Positions 1 to 5,552 of a stretch of DNA of 6,937 bases are shown here, piece after piece. The stretch covers positions 1 through 6,937 of the forward strand of contig JAKSDB010000287.1 of the NCBI GenBank assembly GCA_022360415.1, in the 5' to 3' direction. This DNA comes from Chlorobiales bacterium (GTDB lineage Bacteria > Bacteroidota > Chlorobiia > Chlorobiales > Chlorobiaceae). The notes beneath the pieces are model-generated. The model did not search any database, was not told the DNA's origin, and worked only from the letters and a program-made list of their open reading frames with translations. Within the stretch, counting starts at the first letter, position 1. Every line of letters starts with the position of its first letter. The translations under genes and the position numbers were made by a program.

Positions 1-215
1 ACGCCTGTGTTTTCCCCTGTCAACGCTTCCCCATCACATTGCTGTCGATCGAGGCATGACTCGGGGCCATGATGGCTGGCTATGCCTTTCTTGTAAGAAA
101 CTTCCATTCTCTACTCTCTACCGGTTTTCATCGGCGCTTTCTCAACGTCCCGTATTCCACGTATTCCCTTGACAGATGTTTATCAGCATGTCGCATTCCC
201 ATAACGATATGGCAC
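1..215 (-). mobile_element. Probable group II intron, 5' part only (truncated by window edge)
   Basis: Read on the minus strand, positions 94 to 1 can be conceptually translated into a peptide starting MEVSYKKGIASHHGPESC and continuing to GEALTGENTG at the edge. From memory, peptides of this pattern (MEVSY..GLA.H.GPESC....GEALTG) are repeatedly annotated just upstream of group II intron reverse transcriptase/maturase genes, where they are translations of conserved intron RNA and not proven proteins. The intron-encoded protein would lie beyond the left edge. A GTGCC at 215-211 could be the intron 5' end (bacterial introns usually begin GTGYG), but this boundary is a guess. This segment is clearly less AT-rich than the DNA from about 280 onward. 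Identification rests on pattern recall, with no fold or alignment computed. Confidence 0.45.
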
Positions 216-238
216 GAGATTCTGCAACAGTGAGCAAA

Positions 239-276
239 CCGCCGCTCTAGAACATGCCTTTAAAGGCTCTTGGCGG
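239..276. terminator. Nested hairpin, possible bidirectional terminator
   Basis: A perfect 12-bp palindrome (gcctttaaaggc, 256-267) sits inside a second pair of arms, ccgcc at 239-243 and ggcgg at 272-276. On the plus strand the hairpin is followed by attattttt. On the minus strand it is followed by a short TTT. It could end transcription coming from the hydrolase gene at 430-1311. It also lies between the suspected intron end and the AT-rich DNA, and some bacterial group II introns prefer sites after terminator hairpins. No folding energy was calculated. Confidence 0.4.
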
Positions 277-429
277 GATTATTTTTGAACGTTTGTAAAT
301 TGTCTTTGGAACTCTATAGGATGTCCCTTACTCCGTAATCATACAATAATTTCTTTTTTGCTCATTCAAATACTTAGCTTTATTGCAAGAGTGACATACT
401 TTAATAACTACAACCTTCCTTATAAATTA
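277..429. other. AT-rich spacer, no gene seen
   Basis: This is the 3' flank of the hydrolase gene. Together with the region to its left it makes about 430 bases without a protein gene I can support. Base composition falls abruptly to strongly AT-rich at about 280. I found no convincing open reading frame, tRNA-like fold or promoter here. Confidence 0.5.
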
Positions 430-1311
430 TTAACCAATTTGAAGTATGACATCATTGATTTTATCTGCGGCCCTTGCGTATGCGCTGTTTTTTAAGTGTA
501 ATTCATTCGTCCAATCTTTATATGGATCAATGATCGACCTCAAATCCACATAATGAAATTTCGGATTATCTTCATCAAGCTTTTTAAGCATTTCGTTATA
601 AGTGTCAATCATAACCTCCACAGCTTGCATTTGCTCCGATTCGTCAAGAATTCTTTTAGCTGTGAGTGCAGGCCGTAACCATGGCCCAGCGAAACTAAAA
701 CCAAAAAATGACACGCCTTCGCCATTAGGGAACGTATGGCCATATCCATGCATAACTATATGAGTACCTTGAGACGTGTCTGAGACTTTTTTGATCAAAT
801 CCATACAGCACTTTCTAAAAACAGAATTAATCATATATTCAATGTACTCGTGTCGTAGCGGATTTAAATATGTGTAGGAGTGATTCAGATAAGAACCAAA
901 TTCATCACCGGCGATGTCATTTCCTCCACCTGAGAATAGAAAGATTTTTGGCTTCAGTTGCTCAATTTTTCGTAGTACCTTAGAAATTGTTGGTTCCGTT
1001 GTTTCAAAAGATCCCCTTTTATACTTAGTTCCATAAACCATGTTTTCTAATGTATCTCCAGCTTCTGAATAGTTTTTGATAGAGTATCCATGATGCTTAC
1101 GCAGACAATCTATAAGATCAGTGCCGGGTAAATAGTCAAACCAAGAGTCACCTTTGGCTACTAACTGAGGGCGCTCGTCAAATTTAAATGTCTCATATAA
1201 TGCTTTGTCACCGAAAGCTTCCTGCTGTTCAATACCCTCCTCTTTGAATTTTACAACTTCTTCATCATTCCAATCATCCATAAATGTGTAGTCTTTCATA
1301 ATCATCTCCAT
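430..1311 (-). CDS. SGNH/GDSL-type hydrolase (esterase-like)
   Basis: The 293-residue product carries the block layout of the SGNH hydrolase superfamily (esterases, lipases, carbohydrate deacetylases). Block I is KGDSW with the nucleophile Ser at residue 56. Block II has a Gly in YSEAGD near residue 85. Block III is SGGGNDIAG with the oxyanion Asn at about 131. Block V is NELHL with the catalytic His at about 272. The position three before His, normally Asp, is Asn here; my recollection is that NELH occurs in some subfamilies. There is no signal peptide or membrane segment, so a cytoplasmic enzyme is expected; the substrate is unknown. The start may be four codons later, at 1299: the bases ATGGAG of the first start supply a GGAG ribosome site six bases before the third ATG, giving 289 residues. 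The gene stands alone, is AT-rich and looks horizontally acquired. Confidence 0.8.
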   Translation of the reverse strand: MEMIMKDYTFMDDWNDEEVVKFKEEGIEQQEAFGDKALYETFKFDERPQLVAKGDSWFDYLPGTDLIDCLRKHHGYSIKNYSEAGDTLENMVYGTKYKRGSFETTEPTISKVLRKIEQLKPKIFLFSGGGNDIAGDEFGSYLNHSYTYLNPLRHEYIEYMINSVFRKCCMDLIKKVSDTSQGTHIVMHGYGHTFPNGEGVSFFGFSFAGPWLRPALTAKRILDESEQMQAVEVMIDTYNEMLKKLDEDNPKFHYVDLRSIIDPYKDWTNELHLKNSAYARAADKINDVILQIG

Positions 1312-1338
1312 TTTCTTTTATTTATAATATCTAATAGG

Positions 1339-1356
1339 ATAACCAGCCGAGGTTAT
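1339..1356. promoter_or_regulatory. Inverted repeat upstream of the hydrolase gene
   Basis: The arms ATAACC (1339-1344) and GGTTAT (1351-1356) are separated by six bases and lie 27-45 bases upstream of the hydrolase start. This is a suitable place for an operator or a 5'-UTR hairpin. The arms are short, so chance is possible in AT-rich DNA. I could not fix a promoter with correct spacing for this gene. Confidence 0.25.
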
Positions 1357-1377
1357 AATTCTGAGTAAGTCAAGAAC

Positions 1378-1408
1378 GTATTTAAAAAAATTAAGACGCT
1401 TTAAATAC
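1378..1408. terminator. 9-bp inverted repeat between hydrolase and zinc-ribbon genes
   Basis: The perfect arms gtatttaaa (1378-1386) and tttaaatac (1400-1408) flank a 13-base loop. The repeat lies about 145 bases downstream of the zinc-ribbon gene stop and about 70 upstream of the hydrolase start, so it could be a weak terminator of the former or a control site of the latter. Its arms are almost entirely A/T, and no clean U-tract follows on the minus strand. Confidence 0.3.
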
Positions 1409-1553
1409 AGCCTTTTATTTTTCGACTCATACGCGTTATGCATGATTCTTTTATATCAAACATTTATATATTTAACGTCAAATTTTAAACCTAATAAACA
1501 ACACTCATCATTCTTTCTCTATAGAACTTTCCCATTCAGCTTTAATTCTCATT

Positions 1554-2294
1554 TTATTGTTCATGCATTATTATCGTGTTTATTTTCTTTTCATCACAAC
1601 GTATTTGACCCCACAACTCTTTAGATGAAATATGCTTTACTAACCCATCTGAGCGAAAACTATTAAATTTAACTGTCGCCACTACATCGATGTTTCCGAA
1701 CAAAGGATTAACACCTCGATCACCATACTCTTTATCGAACACCTCTAACCTAAAGTAGTGTTTAGCTATTTTTTCGTACGTGTGCTGATCAATCTTTCTT
1801 TTGTATTTATCATATTGGCTTGGATTAATATATGGCCATAGATCATAATTATTTGCTTTTTGAAATGATCTATAAGGCAACGACATTACTTCTCCTCTTT
1901 TAACCCATTTATTAACAATCACATTTCTATCTTTAATTAGAAACCTTACAGTGTCTTTAGGCATAAAAGATACTTCGTTAATAAAAACATCTCCATCACC
2001 CCTATTTTCAAAAGTTATCAGTCCTTTCACGCCTGATATTTTATTTTTAACAGAATGTATTTCGATTTTATCTTCATAAAAAACATTTCTATAGGCATTT
2101 GGGAAAAACGAAGCGCTCAACGTTATTGCAGTTATTAAAACAGTAAAGCTTGAAAGATTTGAAAAAAAATTTTTAACCCTTCTGTGTGCTCGATTTTGGA
2201 AGCTCTGACAAAAAGGGCATTTTTTAGCATCGATCCCAATTTCGCTATCGCATACCTTACATTTTTTAGTCAACTTTATTTCTTGGCTAACCAT
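1554..2294 (-). CDS. Zinc-ribbon protein with a single transmembrane segment
   Basis: The 246-residue product starts with a compact zinc ribbon: CKVC at 12-15 and CPFC at 26-29, four Cys spaced to bind one zinc ion. A basic stretch (RAHRRVK, about 35-41) follows, then one hydrophobic segment at about 44-64. The remaining 180 residues are mixed and rich in likely beta strands, with no motif I recognise. Under the positive-inside rule the ribbon is cytoplasmic and the large C-terminal domain periplasmic. This suggests a sensor or anchor, but that is inference. The ATG start has only a weak AAAG upstream. The gene is very AT-rich with no close partner: the upstream gene ends about 184 bases away across an inverted repeat. 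Function is unknown. Confidence 0.65.
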   Translation of the reverse strand: MVSQEIKLTKKCKVCDSEIGIDAKKCPFCQSFQNRAHRRVKNFFSNLSSFTVLITAITLSASFFPNAYRNVFYEDKIEIHSVKNKISGVKGLITFENRGDGDVFINEVSFMPKDTVRFLIKDRNVIVNKWVKRGEVMSLPYRSFQKANNYDLWPYINPSQYDKYKRKIDQHTYEKIAKHYFRLEVFDKEYGDRGVNPLFGNIDVVATVKFNSFRSDGLVKHISSKELWGQIRCDEKKINTIIMHEQ

Positions 2295-2367
2295 ACTTTA
2301 TTTATAATTATTAAAAATTTATATTCATACATCATCTTTATTATATCTTTATCGCATTAACTCTGCA

Positions 2368-2395
2368 TTTTTGTGTCTAAATATAAACACAAAAA
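2368..2395. terminator. 9-bp inverted repeat, possible terminator
   Basis: The arms TTTTTGTGT (2368-2376) and ACACAAAAA (2387-2395) are perfectly complementary around a 10-base loop. The repeat lies between the end of the 190-aa gene (2479) and the start of the zinc-ribbon gene (2294). With A and T runs at its edges it could act as a two-way terminator separating the units, or as an operator for the zinc-ribbon gene. The GC part of the stem is only two base pairs, so termination would be weak. Confidence 0.4.
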
Positions 2396-2478
2396 CTTAA
2401 AATCAAACATATATACCGGCGAACACATCCTTTATTAAGTAAAAATTAAGCAGCTATTTTTCCTGACTTCTTTTTACT

Positions 2479-3051
2479 TTATTTTGACAACATTTCTATT
2501 ATATCAGTTAAGTCAGATTCGACGGAATAAAAGGTTTGCCATCCATTTAAACCATTAACCTCATCATTATGCAGTTGATTAGACCAATCCACCGTCTTTC
2601 TATTATTACGCTTCATATTTGCAAGATAACCCATATTAGAAAGATTAGACACTTTTGAAAGCGCTGCTTTGATTTCAATCGAATTAAGGTTTTTCATTTT
2701 TTCTGACAATTCAGATGCATTGAGCTTAGCCTCCACCATTCCTAGAAGATCATACTCAGTAACGTAGCTTATATATTTTGCCTGCATTACATAAGTGGTC
2801 AATTCAAACCTATTTTTGTATCTGGATTGAAGATTCAATTTCTCCCAGTCATCTATCAAATCTTTTCCAACAAATAGAGTTGCGGCACGCAAACCGCACA
2901 GCAAAGCAAAACCATTGTATTTTTCATTTTTTCTCCCCATCACATTTCCTAAGTTAAACGAACCCTCTTCAGAAGAATTATAACTCCAGCTATAAATAAG
3001 AATTCCGTTCTCATTTATAGAACTAAGAACATTATAATATAAAGAATCCAA
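2479..3051 (-). CDS. Hypothetical protein (190 aa), unrecognised
   Basis: I do not recognise this 190-residue product. It has no signal peptide, no clear membrane segment and no cysteine cluster; it contains a single Cys (in ALLCGL) and many Asn, Ser, Lys and Leu. The C-terminal half has alternating polar and hydrophobic stretches that look helical. The start used is TTG, with a purine-rich AGAGAAG directly before it as a possible ribosome site. The frame stays open upstream to a stop at 3088-3090, overlapping the end of the lipoprotein gene by about 14 bases, with no ATG or GTG in between. It follows the lipoprotein gene by 22 bases on the same strand, so the two are probably co-transcribed. 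It could be a cytoplasmic partner, or a C-terminal half separated by a frameshift. AT-rich like its neighbours. Confidence 0.55.
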   Translation of the reverse strand: MDSLYYNVLSSINENGILIYSWSYNSSEEGSFNLGNVMGRKNEKYNGFALLCGLRAATLFVGKDLIDDWEKLNLQSRYKNRFELTTYVMQAKYISYVTEYDLLGMVEAKLNASELSEKMKNLNSIEIKAALSKVSNLSNMGYLANMKRNNRKTVDWSNQLHNDEVNGLNGWQTFYSVESDLTDIIEMLSK

Positions 3052-3073
3052 TTCTTCTCTAACCCTTGAGTGT

Positions 3074-3469
3074 TTAACCTGTGCAGTTTAAAGAAATGAT
3101 TTTTGTGAGATTAATTTTACTTTCTACGAAATTTTCTGCCTTTTCCCTCAAACGCATTAAATTGTCTCTTATTGTTAAAAATTTATTTTGATTACATTCA
3201 CCATCTATCACAGACTCCAAAACATAACTACTATAACTGTCACTCAACCCTATTGATGTAGAGGGTTTTCGTCTTGGCATATAGAACTGAAGAGAACCAG
3301 CATCAGCAAATGGAAGAATTCCAGGAACAGATATCACGCGATATTGAGGCAATTTAAACATACCCTCTTTTCTTGATTCAGTAGTTAAATCCTCAAGCGA
3401 GGTTATTAACCCACTAGTCGAAGAACAGCCGGCAACAACAAAAACAAGACTTAACATTAAAGCTTGCAA
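3074..3469 (-). CDS. Small putative lipoprotein, start region apparently frameshifted
   Basis: The reading frame opens with a hydrophobic stretch ending in a lipobox, VVAGC (Cys at residue 15 from the TTG at 3469), followed by SSTSG, as in exported lipoproteins anchored after the Cys. The mature part is about 115 residues with two further Cys (DGEC and LNCTG), a plausible disulfide pair; no family is recognised. As it stands the frame has only TTG (3469) or ATG (3457) as starts, no ribosome site and no positive N-terminus. In another frame, an ATG at 3489 has a strong AGGAG site and encodes MSKKK. One extra A, or two fewer, in the A8 run at 3473-3480 joins it to this ORF as a normal lipoprotein signal peptide (MSKKKKLLQALMLSLVFVVAGC with the extra A). 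The true gene is therefore probably 3074-3489. It lies 22 bases upstream of the 190-aa gene. Confidence 0.6.
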   Translation of the reverse strand: MQALMLSLVFVVAGCSSTSGLITSLEDLTTESRKEGMFKLPQYRVISVPGILPFADAGSLQFYMPRRKPSTSIGLSDSYSSYVLESVIDGECNQNKFLTIRDNLMRLREKAENFVESKINLTKIISLNCTG

Positions 3470-3471
3470 TA

Positions 3472-3500
3472 ATTTTTTTTCTTACTCATAATCTTCTCCT
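3472..3500 (-). promoter_or_regulatory. Strong ribosome site, ATG and A8 slippage tract of the lipoprotein gene
   Basis: On the minus strand, AGGAG (3500-3496) precedes an ATG (3489-3487) by six bases. The codons AGT AAG follow, then eight A (3480-3473). In the given sequence this frame runs only ten codons (MSKKKNYCKL) to a TAA at 3459-3457. A change of +1 or -2 in the A run would fuse it to the lipoprotein. Homopolymers of this length slip during replication or transcription and are also common assembly errors. Confidence 0.7.
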
Positions 3501-3556
3501 AATCATATTAGGTTAAACTAACATCACTTATTAAACATACTGATGACACAAAAATA

Positions 3557-3580
3557 TTAATAGCAAAGTCAGGCTATTAA
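3557..3580. promoter_or_regulatory. 8-bp inverted repeat upstream of the lipoprotein gene
   Basis: The arms ttaatagc (3557-3564) and gctattaa (3573-3580) are perfectly complementary around an eight-base loop. The repeat lies about 70 bases upstream of the ATG at 3489. A dimeric regulator could bind such a site. Its central part also forms one copy of a 13-bp direct repeat found again at 4879-4891. Confidence 0.3.
3561..3573 (+). repeat. 13-bp direct repeat, left copy (flanks apbE)
   Basis: The sequence tagcaaagtcagg occurs here and again at 4879-4891, just after the apbE stop. By my rough estimate a single 13-bp match somewhere in a window this size is not improbable, so its position on either side of apbE is the only reason to list it. 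Confidence 0.35.
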
Positions 3581-3856
3581 CAACTAAAATCTCGTTTATC
3601 AATGAATCGCTTATCGACTGAATTAAGACTCAATAGCATAGAGAATTAACAACTCGTTAATTGAGAGCTAAGAAATGAAGATTATGAACAGAAAAATAAC
3701 AATCGTTAACCACCAAACGCCAAAAAAAGCAAAAAAAGTTTCCCGACTTAACGAATAATCTGCATCTTGATCGCAAGAAGTAGTTCTAATTCTTTTTATT
3801 TTTTTGTCTTACAGTTACTTAAAAAAAACGAAAAAAATTCTTCAAATAGACGTTAC

Positions 3857-4873
3857 ATGCGCATAAACTTTACTTATATCCTTCCGATTTTTCTACTTAC
3901 TTTGACTCTCCTCTCCTGCTCAGAACCGGCAGATACCCTCCGCATTTACGAGCAGGAAAAGATGATGATGGGGACGGTGATGAAGATCAAGGCGGTGGCG
4001 GAAGGTGATGCGGAGGAGAAGACGCAGGAGGCGTTTGATGCGGCGTTTCAGGAGATTGCCGAGCTGGAATCCGAGCTGAGCGAGTGGCAGCCGGCGAGTC
4101 CGGTTTCGGAGATCAATCGGTATGCAGGGGAAAAAAGGATTCAGGTTCCTGATGCGGTTGTGACGGTGACAGAGAAGGCGCTGGAAATCGCCAAGCTAAC
4201 AGGCGGGGCATTTGATGTGACGTTCAAACCCATCGGCAGGCTGTGGAACGTGAAGGAGCGGACTTCCCCACCCCCTGCCGACAGCATCAAGAGAGTGCTG
4301 CGCCTGGTCGATTACAAGCAGATCGAGCTCGACACGCTGCGGAACACCCTGTTCCTCAGAAAGACAGGAATGGAAATCGGATTTGGCGGAATTGCGAAAG
4401 GGTATGCGGCATTCCGTGCGGGGAAGGTACTCGAACAGCACGATATTAATAATTATATCATCAATGCAGGCGGCGATCTCTACGTTAAAGGGAAAAAAGG
4501 TGACAGGCGGTGGACTTCAGGGATACAAAACCCTGAAAAGGAACAGCAAAAAACGCTGCTTGCCTTCAGCATCCTCAAAGCCTGCGGCATTGCGACAAGC
4601 GGCGATTATGAAAGCTATTTTATACATGAGGGTACTCGATACCACCACATCATCGACCTTGCAACCGGTTACCCGGCACGAGGAGTGAAAAGCGTGACGG
4701 TGTTTTCGGAAGATCCGGCGAAAGCCGATGCCTACGCTACGGCATTTTTTATCCTCGGGCATGAAAAAGCCCTGCGCATTGTCGAGCAGGACCCTTCACT
4801 TGCTTTTATTCTGATCGACGACAAGGACACGATGCTCAGAAGCCCCAATATAGAAGAGTTTATCCGGCAATAA
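3857..4873 (+). CDS. apbE: FAD:protein FMN transferase, lipoprotein ApbE
   Basis: ApbE moves FMN from FAD onto a Thr of target flavoproteins, such as Na+-translocating NQR and Rnf subunits, outside the inner membrane, using Mg2+. I take the ATG at 3857 (338 residues, usual length). It begins a clean lipoprotein signal with lipobox LLSC (Cys 21), whereas an in-frame extension to a TTG at 3767 would bury that signal behind 30 odd residues. Family motifs in order: MMGTVMKI (about 37-44), SEIN (84-87), TGGAFDVTFKPI (115-126), GGIAKGYAA (177-185), INAGGD (202-207), ATSGDY (246-251), HHIIDLATG (263-271) and DAYATA (291-296), whose Asp and Thr match metal ligands. The usual Asp after KGYA is Phe (AAF) here. 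No clear ribosome site is seen. The body is much more GC-rich than the left flank. No flavoprotein target is nearby. Confidence 0.93.
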   Translation: MRINFTYILPIFLLTLTLLSCSEPADTLRIYEQEKMMMGTVMKIKAVAEGDAEEKTQEAFDAAFQEIAELESELSEWQPASPVSEINRYAGEKRIQVPDAVVTVTEKALEIAKLTGGAFDVTFKPIGRLWNVKERTSPPPADSIKRVLRLVDYKQIELDTLRNTLFLRKTGMEIGFGGIAKGYAAFRAGKVLEQHDINNYIINAGGDLYVKGKKGDRRWTSGIQNPEKEQQKTLLAFSILKACGIATSGDYESYFIHEGTRYHHIIDLATGYPARGVKSVTVFSEDPAKADAYATAFFILGHEKALRIVEQDPSLAFILIDDKDTMLRSPNIEEFIRQ

Positions 4874-4878
4874 AGGTT

Positions 4879-4891
4879 TAGCAAAGTCAGG
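4879..4891 (+). repeat. 13-bp direct repeat, right copy (flanks apbE)
   Basis: This is the second copy of tagcaaagtcagg, inside the 21-base gap between the convergent stops of apbE and the SpoIIAA-like gene. Unlike the left copy it is not part of an inverted repeat. No terminator hairpin is evident in this gap. Confidence 0.35.
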
Positions 4892-4894
4892 TCC

Positions 4895-5260
4895 CTACTC
4901 TTTTATCCATGACCAGGCTTCTTTTATCTTTGAAGGCTCAAAATGTTTTTCACCTATACCGACCATTTTTGCGAGGGGACTATCCCGGTTTACCAGCCAC
5001 TTCCAAATGCTGCTCTCTGAAACAACAGCAATTTTATTGAGTTGTTTCATGTGCGTCATAACCCATTTTAAATCCTCGATGCCCGCTTCTATTCCCCAAC
5101 CTGCCTTCTCATCCAAAATAATCAGAACACTTATCTTACCATGTTCATCAACCACACTTTGAACCTTGTTTATCCATTCCTTTTCTTCCTCCAACGACAC
5201 TTTTCCTGTAACTTCAAACCCTAAAAAAGGGCCTTCGCTTTCCGGTAATTTTTTAATCAT
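4895..5260 (-). CDS. SpoIIAA-like / STAS-type small protein
   Basis: The 121-residue soluble protein resembles the SpoIIAA-like (STAS/SEC14-type, Pfam SpoIIAA-like) family: an N-terminal strand region (GFEVTGKVSLEEEKEW), a core strand (ISVLIILDE, about 43-51), then GIEDLKWVMTHMKQLNKIAVVSESSIWKW and a C-terminal helix with conserved Trp (EAWSWIKE). Length fits the family. The function of these stand-alone proteins is not settled; they are thought to bind small or lipophilic ligands, and the phosphoacceptor Ser role of true SpoIIAA is not shown. There is no signal peptide. The start is well fixed: ATG with a full AGGAGG (5274-5269) eight bases upstream. It has its own promoter and faces apbE tail to tail, so it is a single-gene unit. 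Confidence 0.85.
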   Translation of the reverse strand: MIKKLPESEGPFLGFEVTGKVSLEEEKEWINKVQSVVDEHGKISVLIILDEKAGWGIEAGIEDLKWVMTHMKQLNKIAVVSESSIWKWLVNRDSPLAKMVGIGEKHFEPSKIKEAWSWIKE

Positions 5261-5321
5261 TTAATTTTCCTCCTGTTGAACCTTTTCAGCCCTTACGGAT
5301 ATGACGTTGTTCGTGGCCTGT

Positions 5322-5350
5322 ATTATAGAAACACTTACTCCTCTGCACAA
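5322..5350 (-). promoter_or_regulatory. Sigma70-type promoter of the SpoIIAA-like gene
   Basis: On the minus strand a -35 box TTGTGC (5350-5345) is followed by exactly 17 bases and a perfect -10 box TATAAT (5327-5322). Transcription should begin near 5315, leaving a leader of about 55 bases before the strong ribosome site. It is the best promoter match I found in the window. Confidence 0.7.
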
Positions 5351-5460
5351 TAAAATATACTGCGTTATTACTGAAAAGACAAAAGGACACACTTTTGCTG
5401 CTCTCTCATACCCAAACGGATATAAGCATATAAAAAAAGCAGTTACGAACAGGAAACGAT

Positions 5461-5517
5461 ATGATGAGCACGATGCTCAAAAGCCCGAATATCGGCGAAT
5501 TCATTGAAGAATTATAG
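5461..5517 (+). pseudogene. Remnant of a second apbE, C-terminal end only
   Basis: The frame reads MMSTMLKSPNIGEFIEEL then TAG. It aligns with the C-terminus of the intact ApbE in this window, TMLRSPNIEEFIRQ then TAA. At DNA level, 26 bases from 5469 match those from 4828 with two mismatches, after which similarity weakens. Upstream, the frame stays open only to a TAA at 5431-5433, and its residues no longer resemble ApbE beyond a few positions, so just the tail remains. It is in the same orientation as apbE and would have been convergent with pgi. Possible origins are a lost native apbE replaced by the present copy, a collapsed tandem duplication, or displacement of a gene end by an insertion. 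Confidence 0.75.
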
Positions 5518-5552
5518 GAACCCCTCACATGCTCTTCAGAGGTTCAGAAAAC

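Larger units (their letters stand above)
3490..3856. other. AT-rich divergent intergenic region between lipoprotein gene and apbE
   Basis: About 367 bases separate the two divergent starts. The region holds the inverted repeat at 3557-3580, a second one with arms aattaac (3644-3650) and gttaatt (3656-3662) around five bases, two A7 runs separated by GC at about 3722-3737, and a small hairpin TCTTG/CAAGA at 3765-3778. Promoters for both genes should be here, but I could not fix boxes with good spacing. No coding region is convincing. The frame of apbE is open from a TTG at 3767, but that extension lacks support. Confidence 0.45.

Noticed and set aside
1442..1624. 60-codon plus-strand ORF
   Set aside because: It overlaps the 3' end of the zinc-ribbon gene on the other strand, is low-complexity (Phe/Ser-rich from AT-rich DNA) and has no ribosome site.
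430..3489. Known antiphage or toxin-antitoxin system
   Set aside because: No component of a named system (nuclease, helicase, CBASS, retron, Abi or typical TA fold) can be recognised among the four accessory genes, and the genes are mostly not organised as one operon.
3601..3760. CRISPR-like or iterated repeats (recurring cgttaa / cgactt words)
   Set aside because: The words are short, irregularly spaced and not conserved beyond 6-8 bases, as expected in AT-rich DNA.
3767..3856. N-terminal extension of ApbE by 30 residues from a TTG codon
   Set aside because: The extension would place a lipoprotein signal 30 residues inside the protein. The ATG at 3857 starts exactly at a normal signal peptide. 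The extra stretch is AT-rich and has no ribosome site.
5301..5507. 68-codon plus-strand ORF over the SpoIIAA-like promoter
   Set aside because: It overlaps a clear promoter on the other strand, has no ribosome site or recognisable motif, and is in a different frame from the apbE remnant.
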